DNA from: Heliocidaris erythrogramma
Taxonomy: Eukaryota; Echinodermata; Echinoidea; Camarodonta; Echinometridae
DNA: 64,000 nucleotides
Reading direction: 5' to 3'
Assembly: GCA_025617745.1 (NCBI GenBank)
Contig: CM046853.1
Coordinates: 64,675,024-64,739,023 of the forward strand
Shown here: positions 12,924 through 24,400 of the stretch, piece after piece
Layout of the letters: each line of letters opens with the position of its first letter
Position numbering within the stretch: the first letter of the stretch is position 1
The notes under the pieces: model-generated
Seen by the model: the letters and a program-made list of their open reading frames with translations, nothing else
Database searches by the model: none
What the model was told of the DNA's origin: nothing
Translations under genes and position numbers: made by a program

Positions 12924-13361
12924 CTTGTGACAACACATGTTTCAGTATCAAAATGTTGTATCTGACTAGTTAAGCAGATCAGATCAATCATGAGAATGAT
13001 TAAGATTGATAGATTAAGTCCAATTTCCACAGTGCCACTTCTTTTTTTCTGTGAAAAAACAATGAAAATCTTGTGACAACACATGTTTCAGTATCAAAAT
13101 GTTGTATCTGACTAATTAAGTGTATAAGATCAATCATGAGAATGATTAAGATTGATAGATTAAGTCCAATGTCCACAGTGCCACTTCTTTTTTTCTGTGA
13201 AAAAACAATAAAAATCTTGTGACAACACATGTTTCAGTAACAAAATGTTGTATCTGACTAATTAAGTAGATCAGATCAATCATGAGAATGATTAAGATTG
13301 ATAGATTAAGTCCAATTTCCACAGTGCCACTTCTTTTTTTTCTGTGAAAAAACAATGAAAA
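12924..13361. repeat. Three tandem copies of a 146-base unit
   Basis: CTTGTGACAACACATGTTTC starts at 12924, 13070 and 13216. Units are nearly identical, indicating recent duplication. Open frames on the minus strand here are repeats of each other. Confidence 0.93.
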
Positions 13362-15635
13362 TTTACATTGTTTTGATTTGAATTTGAAGCAGAACTACAG
13401 CAATCTAATATCTATAGAGGTTACCATTTGAACATTTTAAAACAAATTTAACACCTCCACAAGTTTAGATGATCTTCACAATGTTTTTTTTTGTAAGAAA
13501 TTATAGTAGAACAGTAAATAATTAAAAAAAGAAAGAATAAGAATGAATGAAGCATCCCAATTCCAATTTCGAAACGAAACATATTGCAACTGTGAAATTG
13601 GAGCTTAAAGGAGAATGAAACCCTGGGGAAATATCCATTTTAATGAAAAGAGAGGATAGAGAGCTTCGATCTTTACCAGTGGATAAAGCAATGCCCTAAC
13701 TAACTAACCTTACCATGGAATCATATGACAATTTGACCACACCATATTATCAGGATGTCCTCTAATGATTATGGGCTTAGTCATGCCTAATTTAACATTT
13801 GTGATTCTGCAATCTTTAAAATCACTCTCGGTATGTCTTTAATTCCAGAATAATCACAGAGTACATGGTTATACAAGGTATTTCTTAATGACCATTCACT
13901 AAGATAAATATGTCATGTGAGCTGTAATTTGCATATTTTGTAAATATTTGCATATTGATCCTTGTTTTCCTGATTGCAAAATTTCACAAAAGGATATTTT
14001 TACCTTAATTGATGCATCTGATGCACTGAGACATAAATGAAAAATTAAAATATTTTACAAACTTTAGATTGTAGTAGGTCTCACAATTTGAATGTAAAAT
14101 GAATAAATTTCAACAAGAAAATATTATAAGTTTAATCTCCTATTCATAAAGTTAGTTTAATAAGTGAGAGATGACATGATTTAGGCAGTTGCATACTCAG
14201 AGTTCTTCCCACAGTAATGTGCATTGCTGCAATCTAGTAATGAAGGCAGTGCATGATGGAAATTAAATTTTCTTTCTTTTTTCACACCTATTGTGAATGA
14301 TTTGTGAAATGTTAATTTTAAGATTTCAGGTGTAATCCCCCAAATTGCGTTCACTTCTCCTTTGACCATGTGCATTGTGAATTTTGCTACCAACTACCAA
14401 CATTTGCTTGTATCAAAGATACCTTTGCATAATCACATATAAATTATGCTGATCTTTGATATTTTTGTTCATCAGTAGTCTTTAATCTTATTTTTTTCGA
14501 AGGTTTACTGTGATTCAAAGCCAATCAGACATGTATGAGAGCATATCAGTGTGCATTGCTGCCATCTGTTGCTAACAAGTTGGGAATGACCAGGGAGAAA
14601 GAGAGAGAGAGAGAGAGCAGGGCAAATAACATATCTCCTGTTTAGGTAGGCAAAATACAACTTTTGGAGGGAAACCATTCTTGTTTGAATCCCCTGATTG
14701 ATATGCACCTGTAACCATGTACAAATGTTGCATTGTGACAAAATGAATCTTATAATTTATGAAGCCATCTCAATGTCTTGTTGTGAAATGTTGAGTTTTG
14801 ATTCAAACATCATTTGGTAGTATGATGATATGAACATTTTAATTTTCATTCCATTAATTGACTTTCCAGGTTTGAGGCCTGCCTTATGAACTGTTTATCA
14901 ATTGTAAGAGGTCATCAAATTATTCAATAAACTTCATCTAATCTATAATCATATTGTGTTTTATATTTTGTTAAAATTTAGGACTCTTCCTATGGTTGTT
15001 ATGTTGTTATTATGAACAAAATATTTAAAAACTGAACACTAGTTTCCACTCTAACTTCATATTTCATAAAGCTATAATGTAATTTTGAGTTAATCTACTA
15101 AGAAAATATACATATGGAAATAGGAAGTGTTAACCCCTTCCATGCTATCAGAATTGAATTTTCAATTGTTAAATATTAACTTTCAAAGAGTATTTGAGTA
15201 TTCAAAGAGCATAAGAATAAACATCATACTGATGGCACAGGTTTCTGTATGAGGAAGAATTTTCAAGCCATTCAGAGGCTAAACAAAACGGTCAACACTC
15301 AAAATTTTGGGCGGGATTTGCCACCCGTGGCATGCTAGGGGTTAAAATTATATATGCATATAAATGTGTTGAATATTTCAACCGTTCAAAGTAGTTTTCT
15401 AATCACATCTTGCATGAACTTGATAAAATATTTACATGTAAGGTTAAGACCTTGTTAACTTAGGGGGTACTTGTTTTTTCAAAGGTTCATAATTCATAAA
15501 ATTGCCATACCAGGGGGTTTTACAATTCCAAACATGAAATAGGGTTTATAATTCTGAACATTTGTGTGGAATTATGAACCTTTGGAAAAACGAGATGTGA
15601 CTGTTAACCTTATACCCGTCACACAGATGAGATCA

Positions 15636-15675
15636 ACACCAGACTGACACCAGACTGACACCAGACTGACACCAG
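15636..15675. repeat. 11-base tandem repeat
   Basis: ACACCAGACTG three times plus a partial fourth. Confidence 0.9.
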
Positions 15676-15765
15676 ATCCACAATAGATGGAACAAAAAAA
15701 TTGTATTACCCCAGATCACCAAGATTCTGTTGATTAGTCAGTTTGGAGTCAGTTTGAAAGTATGA

Positions 15766-15912
15766 CCTGGGTGCCGTTGCATAAAATTTGCTATTATAGT
15801 AACTTTTCATGGAATACTGGATTTTGATTGGCTCTTGAACAACGTTACCATGGTAGTTACCATTGATGGCAAAGTTACTACAATAGTAAGTCTTTATGCA
15901 ATGGCACCCAGG
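15766..15912. mobile_element. Foldback element with 20-base ends
   Basis: CCTGGGTGCCGTTGCATAAA at the left and TTTATGCAATGGCACCCAGG at the right are inverted with one mismatch; inner TAGTAACTTT and AAAGTTACTA also pair. Confidence 0.8.
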
Positions 15913-15956
15913 GAGGTGGAGGAGCCCCTGGTATGACTATGGTATGTTATTTAGTA

Positions 15957-16548
15957 TTAAAGGGACATCCAATCTTAATACCAAGTTGCTTTGAAAGAAA
16001 GAGGAAAAATCAGAGAAGCAGATTGGTGAAAGTTTGAACGAAATCGGACAAGCAATAAAAAAGTTATGAATTTTTGAAAGTTGTAATCACTATACATATG
16101 GGAATTTCAAATTGGCCGAACAGGTAATGTCACTGTGATGTAGCTGTGGACAACTCCTGCATTCGCTCCAACACACAGAATGACTAAAATGTGACTTTTT
16201 TCAAAATGTATTACTCAGTTGGATCTTTTTCTTTCATGAGGACCTATAACAATATGCTATCTGCAATATATTTTGAGTACTGCCCCGAGTGTAAAAGCGC
16301 CTCAAAGAAAACCGCAAAATTAATTATATTTTTGTGTACGACAAACGGGAGAGTTGTCCACAAAATTGTCACAATCGACTCACCAAATTGCCAATTTGAG
16401 ATTTGCATAGATGTAGTGATCTCATTTTTCAAACATCTGTAACTTTCTAGTCCTTGTCCGATTTCTTTCAAACTTTCACCATCCTGTTTTTCTTATATTT
16501 CTGCTTTCACACAAATCATCTTATTACCAAGGTTGGATTGCCCTTTAA
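15957..16548. mobile_element. TTAA-bounded inverted-repeat element
   Basis: Left TTAAAGGGACATCCAATC and right (reverse complement) TTAAAGGGCAATCCAACC. Sub-terminal regions also pair: GAAAGTTTGAACGAAATCGG with CCGATTTCTTTCAAACTTTC. TTAA ends suggest a piggyBac-type non-autonomous element of 592 bases. A second copy lies at 63855-64000. Confidence 0.78.
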
Positions 16549-18177
16549 GTAATTGTATATTTATTATCTCTTGACATATAACTTTTTTTTTTCATTTCTA
16601 AAATGATTGTCAATGTGCGATTTTCAGAACTCAAGATTACCAATGACAAATACAAGGTTTCATGAGAACTGTTTACAGAAATTCCAATCATCGATTTGTC
16701 AGTTAGACCACATTGTAGTTGATGGATGGCAAAACAAACCCTCAATATTTGAGGCAGCTGCACTGTGTATTTCTTATGAAGTTGAATAAGAGATGAAAAA
16801 AAAATCACGTCCCCTCGGGACACATGAATTTACTTTTGGTTTCCTTTATTTGGAACTCCAGCCAAACTTTCAAAAAGTTGATTTCAATGAAGTGGCTGTT
16901 ATAAATTTATCTATATTCAAAAGATGAACGGGATCCTATTGTATATCTCATTGTTGTGATTAATATACCATGGTCTATAAATTGTTTGTTTATACTTGCC
17001 TTATTTTATTTATGCCTGATCACTAAGTATCACCTTTATGTTTTCAATGAATTCAAATTTCTATAAACATGTTCTTTTAAATGAGCACTAATTCTTGTAT
17101 TGATCATATGGATGAAATTTGAACCTTTTTAATTCAGCAGCAAATGTACCAACATACAAAACATTTTGTTCTTCATTGTCACAAACAAAAAAATATGTGA
17201 AAGCAGCTTAAAATTATCATGAACAATTGATTGAGAGGGGAATAGAACCATATTTGCCTGTGGACAAGGATTTGCTTATTTTCTACATAATCTGATTTAT
17301 TTATCCCTTTTCAATGTTACATACATTTTGTGATGATATGCCTCTTGTTATTCAGTTTGTTTGAACTGAAAGGAAAATTCCCAGAAAAAAATAATAGATG
17401 AAAATGAAAAAAAAAGTGGAAATATATGAGAAGGCTTATAGGCTTGCCCATTCCAGTCCATGAATTAATGTTGTGAGGACATAATTTCTAATAGCAATAC
17501 GGTACCTGATTCTATATCACAATTAAAGAATTTTATAATGTTGTACGGCTTATCTCTTTCTTAAAACTACATATCATACCTTGTCTTGGAGATTATATCA
17601 TCATGTGACTATACTTTTTAAAGTGATTGTCAATGAGCATTCAAAAATAATAGGCCTAGACATTCAGAATGAAATATTAAATGAAAATTACAACTATTAA
17701 AAAAAGAGAAATTGTGACAGTATACCTGTTTGAAATTGCTTGTATTTTATCTACTGGTTTTCCATGAAACATATATATATATTTCTTACATTATGTTCTA
17801 TCATATAATCATGTAATCCCCCAAATATGTTACCATTGGGGTATGTTGTGAAGTAGATCTGGGGCTTTTCTTGTATTGTTGTAACTTGCTGAGTAAGAAA
17901 AGGTTAAAAAGTTAATTCATGGGCACAGATTGTGTAGTCCAATGTAATGTAGAGCTAACAAATTTCTGCAACAATAAGCATTGAAACGCAAAAAGTTTAT
18001 ATGCACAAGCACTTTTCTCTGACAGTTATCAGCTGAGGGAAGATAAAAAAAGTGGGGAAAAAAACCTCCTTGATAGCAGAAATGTCATCTAGGTATAAAC
18101 TGTATGCACTGAGGTGTCTGTTTTTCGGTGGGAGCTGTATCGTAGTAGGAGTGAAACACATGGGCTAGTGCTGCAGC

Positions 18178-18273
18178 CAGCTGGACCGCACATCTTCCTC
18201 TGTGATTGGTTGAGAGAGTGACCCTGTGTCATATATCCCATAATAAGGGGATATATAGCTGGTCTGCCATTCA
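18178..18273 (+). promoter_or_regulatory. Candidate core promoter of the collagen gene
   Basis: Seen: an E-box CAGCTG (18178-18183), an inverted CCAAT box GATTGG (18204-18209), TATA-like stretches TAATAA (18241) and ATATATA (18251-18257), and an initiator-like TCAGTG with its A at 18273. Vertebrate type I collagen promoters also carry an inverted CCAAT motif roughly 80-100 bases upstream of the start site. TAATAA is about 31 bases before the TCAGTG A, the usual TATA spacing. The true start site cannot be fixed from sequence alone. The 5' UTR would be about 97 bases with no upstream ATG. Confidence 0.5.
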
Positions 18274-18343
18274 GTGCAAATTGAGAACCCTGAGCCAGGA
18301 AAAGTTAGTTTGGCAGTAGTCTCCACTTTACTAGTACGAGTTT

Positions 18344-18390
18344 GAGGTCCCCACAAAGATTGTACCAAGATGTATAGCTTTGTGGACCTC
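18344..18390 (+). promoter_or_regulatory. Collagen-type 5' stem-loop around the start codon
   Basis: Seen: left arm GAGGTCC (18344-18350), two unpaired C (18351-18352), then ACAAAG (18353-18358). This pairs with CTTTGT (18378-18383) and GGACCTC (18384-18390), giving 13 base pairs with a 2-base bulge and a 19-base loop holding the ATG at 18370. Known: mRNAs of vertebrate COL1A1, COL1A2 and COL3A1 carry a conserved start-codon stem-loop bound by LARP6. The coding arm AGCTTTGTGGACCTC agrees with my memory of human COL1A1, so the protein begins M-Y-S-F-V-D-L against M-F-S-F-V-D-L. Inference: the same post-transcriptional control element is present here. Confidence 0.85.
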
Positions 18391-18466
18391 GCTGTCTGCC
18401 ACAGGCGGAAAATCCTCCTGACATTATTAGTATTATTTGCTGTACAGTCATTTTCAAATGGACAAG
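18370..18466 (+). CDS. COLP2alpha: Exon 1: signal peptide
   Basis: Encodes 32 residues plus one base (phase 1). The peptide has a basic CHRRK stretch followed by a hydrophobic core ([11 protein letters not shown]), with likely cleavage after AVQS or shortly beyond. The donor is GTAAGT at 18467. The first seven residues are probably constrained by the RNA hairpin rather than by signal function. Exon 2 is 10.5 kb away and begins with the two bases needed to complete the glycine codon. Confidence 0.88.
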
Positions 18467-21400
18467 GTAAGTAGTGAGAATATTCTCCTATCTGAAATTT
18501 CTGGATGGTTTTTTAATTTGCTCACCTTGTTTTTTCATTCATAAAAAGTGATATGTTCTTCTGTTTACATGTTTTGTACAGTGAAGTGGGACCACTCATG
18601 CATGATGGTCTTGCAAGCTTGCTTGTGTTCAAACTTTGAATGTCTTATCACCTGTCAATACTATAACTGAGGTAGAAGCTTGTCTTCTCCGTTTTTATTC
18701 TGTTAGGCATTTAGTGGAAAGGATGTTTCTCACTGTGCATAATTATAGCTTGATGAAAGACTTTATTTCCCCCTCTATAATGTATTGGCTTGTCATAAGG
18801 TGCTGCCTGGCTTGCCTTGTACAGTTTCACTGTCTCATAACATAGATGGAAACTTTCTTGCACTTTACAGTAATATAATTTGAGATAAAAAACATCTAAA
18901 TTGTTAGTTATATTAGTCAGCCTTGGCAAAGCTTTCACTAAATTTCAATTATGTTATTTGAAATCCCAGAAGTTTTAGTTTTTCTTTACAATTTAGGCAG
19001 GAGATATCCAATAACATGGGTTTAAGTTTACACAACAACTCAACTGTTTTGTTTATGTTGTTTCTTTTTGTTTGCTTTTGAGTTTCTATGTATACATACA
19101 AACAATGATTTACAATACAGTACAGACTGAAACCTGTCTAATGCTTCATCAACTCCAATATGATTGTTTTTATTTAGCATGTTTAGATTTGTTCTTATGA
19201 TTAGAATTGAAACACGAAACAATTGGGTATCTTCCCCTGCTGCTATCATGTTAGCCTTAGCGGTTTTTATTGGAATAGCGGTCTGTTCCTCTCCTGCTGT
19301 CTCCACCTCTCCACCGGGCCAGGCCATGACCCTGTGCTAGTGTTGTATATATATCACTCATTCCATGATAATGGATGAATCAATCCACAGCCTAGACTGT
19401 TGCTAGACATGCCGACAGGCTTTTCATTTTGGGTATTAGTAGTACAGTGATATTTCTCAGAAGGGGGAAATGATTAGTGTTGTTCGTATACCATGCTTCA
19501 TGGATATTAGTTACTACATACATCAGAAGAACTGCAGCTTTGTGATTTCCTAGTTTAAAAATTTACTTGTCTAAAAAAAAAAGGCCTAAATTGACTCTAG
19601 CAGATTATCATTCTCTCTTTACCTATTAATCCTTTATTTGTTGTGAATACTAGTTGATTTTCATAGGCATTAAAGTGCATTTTAGTCTACCACACATTTA
19701 ATTTTAAGTAAAAATTTTGTTGTGAAGCATTGTTCCAAGAAAACGCAATCTATAAGCATAAGGCTTTGGGAAGGGTAATGAGGGTAATGGAAAAATGCAT
19801 AGATTTTTCCATTTTAAAGTTGCCCGTATTCAAATCCCTGGTTTTCATGCATTCTGGGGAAAAAACTGTTAAAATGACACATCAAGTATCTAGTCCAATA
19901 TCAAGTATGTGATTGTTAGATATATGCCATCACAAAGTTAAAATACCCAGCTTTAGCTACCCAAAGATTCAGAAGTATTATTAGGCCTATATGTTTAATT
20001 CATTTTAAAGGGTAGACAATCAGGTTTTGTCAAATGTCAAAGTGTGATGTTTAATAAGATTAGACAAGTGTGAATAGAAATTGCACATGTTGCTTAGAGA
20101 GATTGATGAACAATAGAGGATGAGATGAACCTGTCTACTTCCTTTTCGTGTAATATCATGTCAGTTCAGTGAGTATATATTTCCTCTTGAAAAGGACAGT
20201 TTAGTTCCAGAGTCTTGGTGTTGATGATAATTATTCCCTTATTGTGATGTACTAGAAAAGGGGAATATAGTTAAAGTGGATAGTTTGATGGGATAGCTTA
20301 TTTGGATAGTTACATTGTATACTTTTGGATGGTGAATTTGTAAAGTACAGCTAATTCTAGTCGAATTTGCAATTGTTCAGTTAGTACCCCTATGTTTTAT
20401 TCATCAAAATGAAGTGAAAATTTTTGTACAAGTTTCATCCCGATTTCAGAACCACAAAAACATACATTCAGCAACACTAGTGAATTTCTGACTTCCAGAC
20501 AGGTGTGCGGCATATAGGATAGGAGCCAGGAATTGGTCACCTGATAAAATTTTTGCCTGCATGGTGTCTTTTGTTTTTTGTATCTCTTTATGCCTAGACC
20601 AGCACTATTTCCCACCTCCACAAAAAGTAAATCCCCATAGCCCTTGAGAGCCACTGGGTCATGCATATTGCTGCAGTTGCAGTTTTGTGATGGAGGGGCG
20701 GACCGATTTCTATCCATTTCCTGCCTGTATCACCAGCCAGCTGTCTATGCCCTTGGCTCGACCAGACAATAAGCCCCAGGGGGAAATGATAACTGCACAT
20801 GTGCAGTTGTATATTCTCCCATCAACAGTTTTTCTTTTCTAGCATCCTTTCTGTTTTATGCTAGGTAGGCTAGTTGTTTGTTCTTTTCGCAGCACCAGCA
20901 CACATACACCACAGCTCAGCATCTTCTACAGTGCACCCCAACCGATTTGCTGACTGAGTTATTTCTCAGTGGTGGGATGCAGGTTTGTGGTTGGTCGATT
21001 GCTAACCCACTTTTATTGGAAGCCTGTCTAGGGATATTTCCAGTGTGTTCTCTCTCCCTAAGCTGACCTCACCTTGAATTCTCAACTTAATTTCCGGGAG
21101 GAGGCATAATATTTTTTTCTCACTGAAACATTATTTTTAGTCGCATTTATTAGTTCGGTTTTTTAAGGAAATATGGGGCGCTTTTATAATGTGGATGAAT
21201 TGGCTTACAGCAAACATTTTATTTTTCTATCACTTTCAGACTCCATATGATTATGAAAGAATAGTTTTTTTGTGTCACATCTTATGATTAAGTTGTAATG
21301 TTTAAGTTTGGATATCCTGGAGATATTAAAAAAAAACCTTGAATTGATTGTTACTCTCTTCTTTAAAATATTATTTTATAAGCCATATAGGCCTATTGCT

Positions 21401-24400
21401 TGAATTAAAATTGTCATACGAGTGTCAATGCTGCAGTTCCCCTTATTAAAAACAGATTATTTGGGAATACTCTTGAAATTTACAAGTCCCTTGAACAAAA
21501 GAGAATTGACAGAATTTTATTTGAATAGAGTTGTTTGTTATAACTTACAAGAAAGTCAGTAATAATAAGTTATTGCTGAAATTCTTCAGAGTGTTGTTAA
21601 TTTGAAAAGCATAATAAATCAACATCAAAGTTCAATTTTATACCTTATTTACCGACATTTCAAACCAGGGCTCACTAAAAACAGGGATCCCTTGCTCCTG
21701 GGTATGGTGTTCATGGGCCCCCAAATTTTAACACCGGACCCCAAAATGTCTAAATTTAAAACTAAGGTCAATGTATACAGACCCGAAAATATGTAAATCC
21801 AGACTCCACTGAAAAATGTTGTAGAGCCTTGCCCTAAATACTAAGCGAATAAACAACAATGAACAGGTCAATGTATTTTTTATTGATAGTTCTTTTTTTA
21901 GTCAGCTTAAAATATCTGAATTATTGAAAATTAATTCTGAATCAGAGTAGGTCTTTGCTTCTGAACAAATGGAGAAAATGAATTAGAATTTTTTTTTTAA
22001 ACCAGAAATGTGACGGTGAAATTTATCATGCTGTAAGGAGAATTCTGAGGTTCAATATTACTTTTGGATTCCTTGATTATTTATTTTTTGGTTGCTAAAC
22101 ATATGACAAATCATGCCTGCCAGTCAATTTTCATTGATACTAATCGAGTGATTGTCCAGTAAAGTTATGCCTCTAGAATGCTTCACCATAGGTTTACACC
22201 ATCTTCTTCTTGTCTAAAAATGCCACGCAGAAAGCCTCCTCCATTTTAAACGACTTTTGCATGTAGGTCAATTTCAACTTCCTCCCTGACTTCAGTTTTC
22301 AGATGGTTTTAATTAGTCCATGTGTCATGGATCTAGCCTGTCTACCCTCATAGTGGGAGCCATGTATGGTAAAGTTTAAGTAATTGGCTTGTATAGACCA
22401 GACAAACAAATTGTTGGCCTAAAAAGGTCTATTTTACTGATATTTTTTAGGATAAGATGATATAGTTGTATTTCTTCCAAGTTGAAGTATTTCATAGGAT
22501 ATGATTGGATTTGGTTCTTTAAATAAGTATTTGGTGATATTTGTATATCAATGGTAAACCCCCCCCCCCCCCCACATCTAGCATTGCAGGTTGCTGTGTT
22601 GCCTACAAATTTGTTCCAGTTAAATGCCGAACTTATTTGAAGGTAGAAAAGATTTAAGCGTTAGCAACAGAATGTAATAACTCTTGTTGATGGCATTCAT
22701 GCAATTTCTTTATATATGAAACTTCAAAACTATAACCAAATTAAATTAAAAGATAAAGAGTTTTTATCTGAAGTTATGAGACTTAACCCTTTTGGTTTGT
22801 GCATTTATATTATAACTGACAAGTTGTTTTGTTTTTGTATTATGAAGCTTTATCAGTATTTACAGCCCTGGAAAAAATTATTAGACCAAGCTTCTGTAAT
22901 AAGGGTACTATAATATGCATACAACATTATAAAACTGATTTGGCTTTGTATTTCATTGGATGAATAACAATTCCAGCAAATGTACCTTGCTTTTATGATA
23001 TTTTATTCCTTCTTTACCACAAAAATAACACTATCAGTAACCTTCTTGGTCTAATAATTTTTGTCCATGGCTGTATATCCATCAATACAGTACTTAAGCC
23101 ATGTATTGGCAGATATTTCTTGAGTCAGGTTTGAGTTTAATATCTAGCTGTGATGATTAGATTGTTTATAGATGACAGGGGAGCGTTTCATCAAGCGTTT
23201 CGTCAGGGATTTCTACTGACAAATTTGCTCTCAGCCAATCAGATGCAAGGATTTCAGTAGCTTATAACTGTTGTTGGTAAAAATCACTGACAAAACGCTT
23301 TTTGAAACGCTACCCAGGAGAACAAACTTGAAGAAGTACTTCTTTCTGTTTCTGGGAAAAGGAAACGTGATAAATAACTAAAAGCTTCCTAAGTACTTTG
23401 CGATACTCTTTTTAAAAAGCCTCTGAATATTACAGGTGATGAATGATTAGTTCTGTGGAACTTAAACACTAGAAATTTGCAAAAAACATCAAGTTTTAAG
23501 GACTGCATTATCCTGTTGTGTGTTGCTCATCTGTCTTGAGAAATAGTTGGTGTGTCATATGTGCGAGAAGTTGAGAAAGACCTTTATACTTAGTCATAGT
23601 TAAAAGCTCAAACATAGAGAAGGACTAAATAATACTGAAAGTCACGGGAGATGTTTGTCGGTCCTGAATCACATTACACTTGAATATACTTTGTCAAATT
23701 TTTACCTTAAACCATGGGCATCAGGGGAGCGTTTCATCAAGCATTTTGTCAGTGATTTTTACCGACAACTGTTATAAGCTACTGAAATCCTTGCATCTGA
23801 TTGGCTGAGAGCAAATTTGTCTGTAAAAATCACCAACAAGACACTTGATGAAACGCTCCCTAGAAGCTCGTCATTATAATTATCACAATCAATAGGTTTG
23901 ATATTTTCATTTCCCTTCTGAAAATTACTTATTATTTTTGTATCGTAGAACTTGGAACATTTATAAAAATTCATATCTTTTTCAAAGGGATGAATGGAGG
24001 ATGGATGCTGTCTTTTCTCCTGTGATTTTTGGGAATTCTAGAACACATCAAATATCATACTACAGTATTCCATCTACAATAAACATATGGTACTCAGTCA
24101 CATTATATACACAAGGGAATTTACTTACATGTAGTATTTGTTTCTGGTTGAAATTTGTTTTTGAGAATCAGATAGATTTTGAAGAGGATACTGTATTTCG
24201 ACCTATTGTATCTTAGAGTGCTTATAGTTTCTCTTTTTAAATCACACTCAAATTGTTGACCCTAATATGGTATTTTTTATTCTTATCCTGCTTGCCAAGG
24301 CTGAAATAGTTGAGTTTTTATTTTTTTTTTGCCTGTTTATTGTTATAGTACTTGTGAATTATTACTCCAAGCTTACGATATTCTTTTTTTTTTTTACCAA

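Larger units (their letters stand above)
1..18177. other. Upstream intergenic region without recognisable genes
   Basis: AT-rich. Every open frame on both strands is short, lacks domain-like composition, or lies in a repeat. The region instead contains many small mobile-element remnants and tandem repeats, listed separately. Between them (for example 2656-5501 and 16549-18177) I saw only simple AT-rich sequence. Confidence 0.75.

Noticed and set aside
12827..13355. Three similar minus-strand frames beginning MCCHK or MFFHRKK
   Set aside because: They are the same 146-base tandem repeat translated three times.
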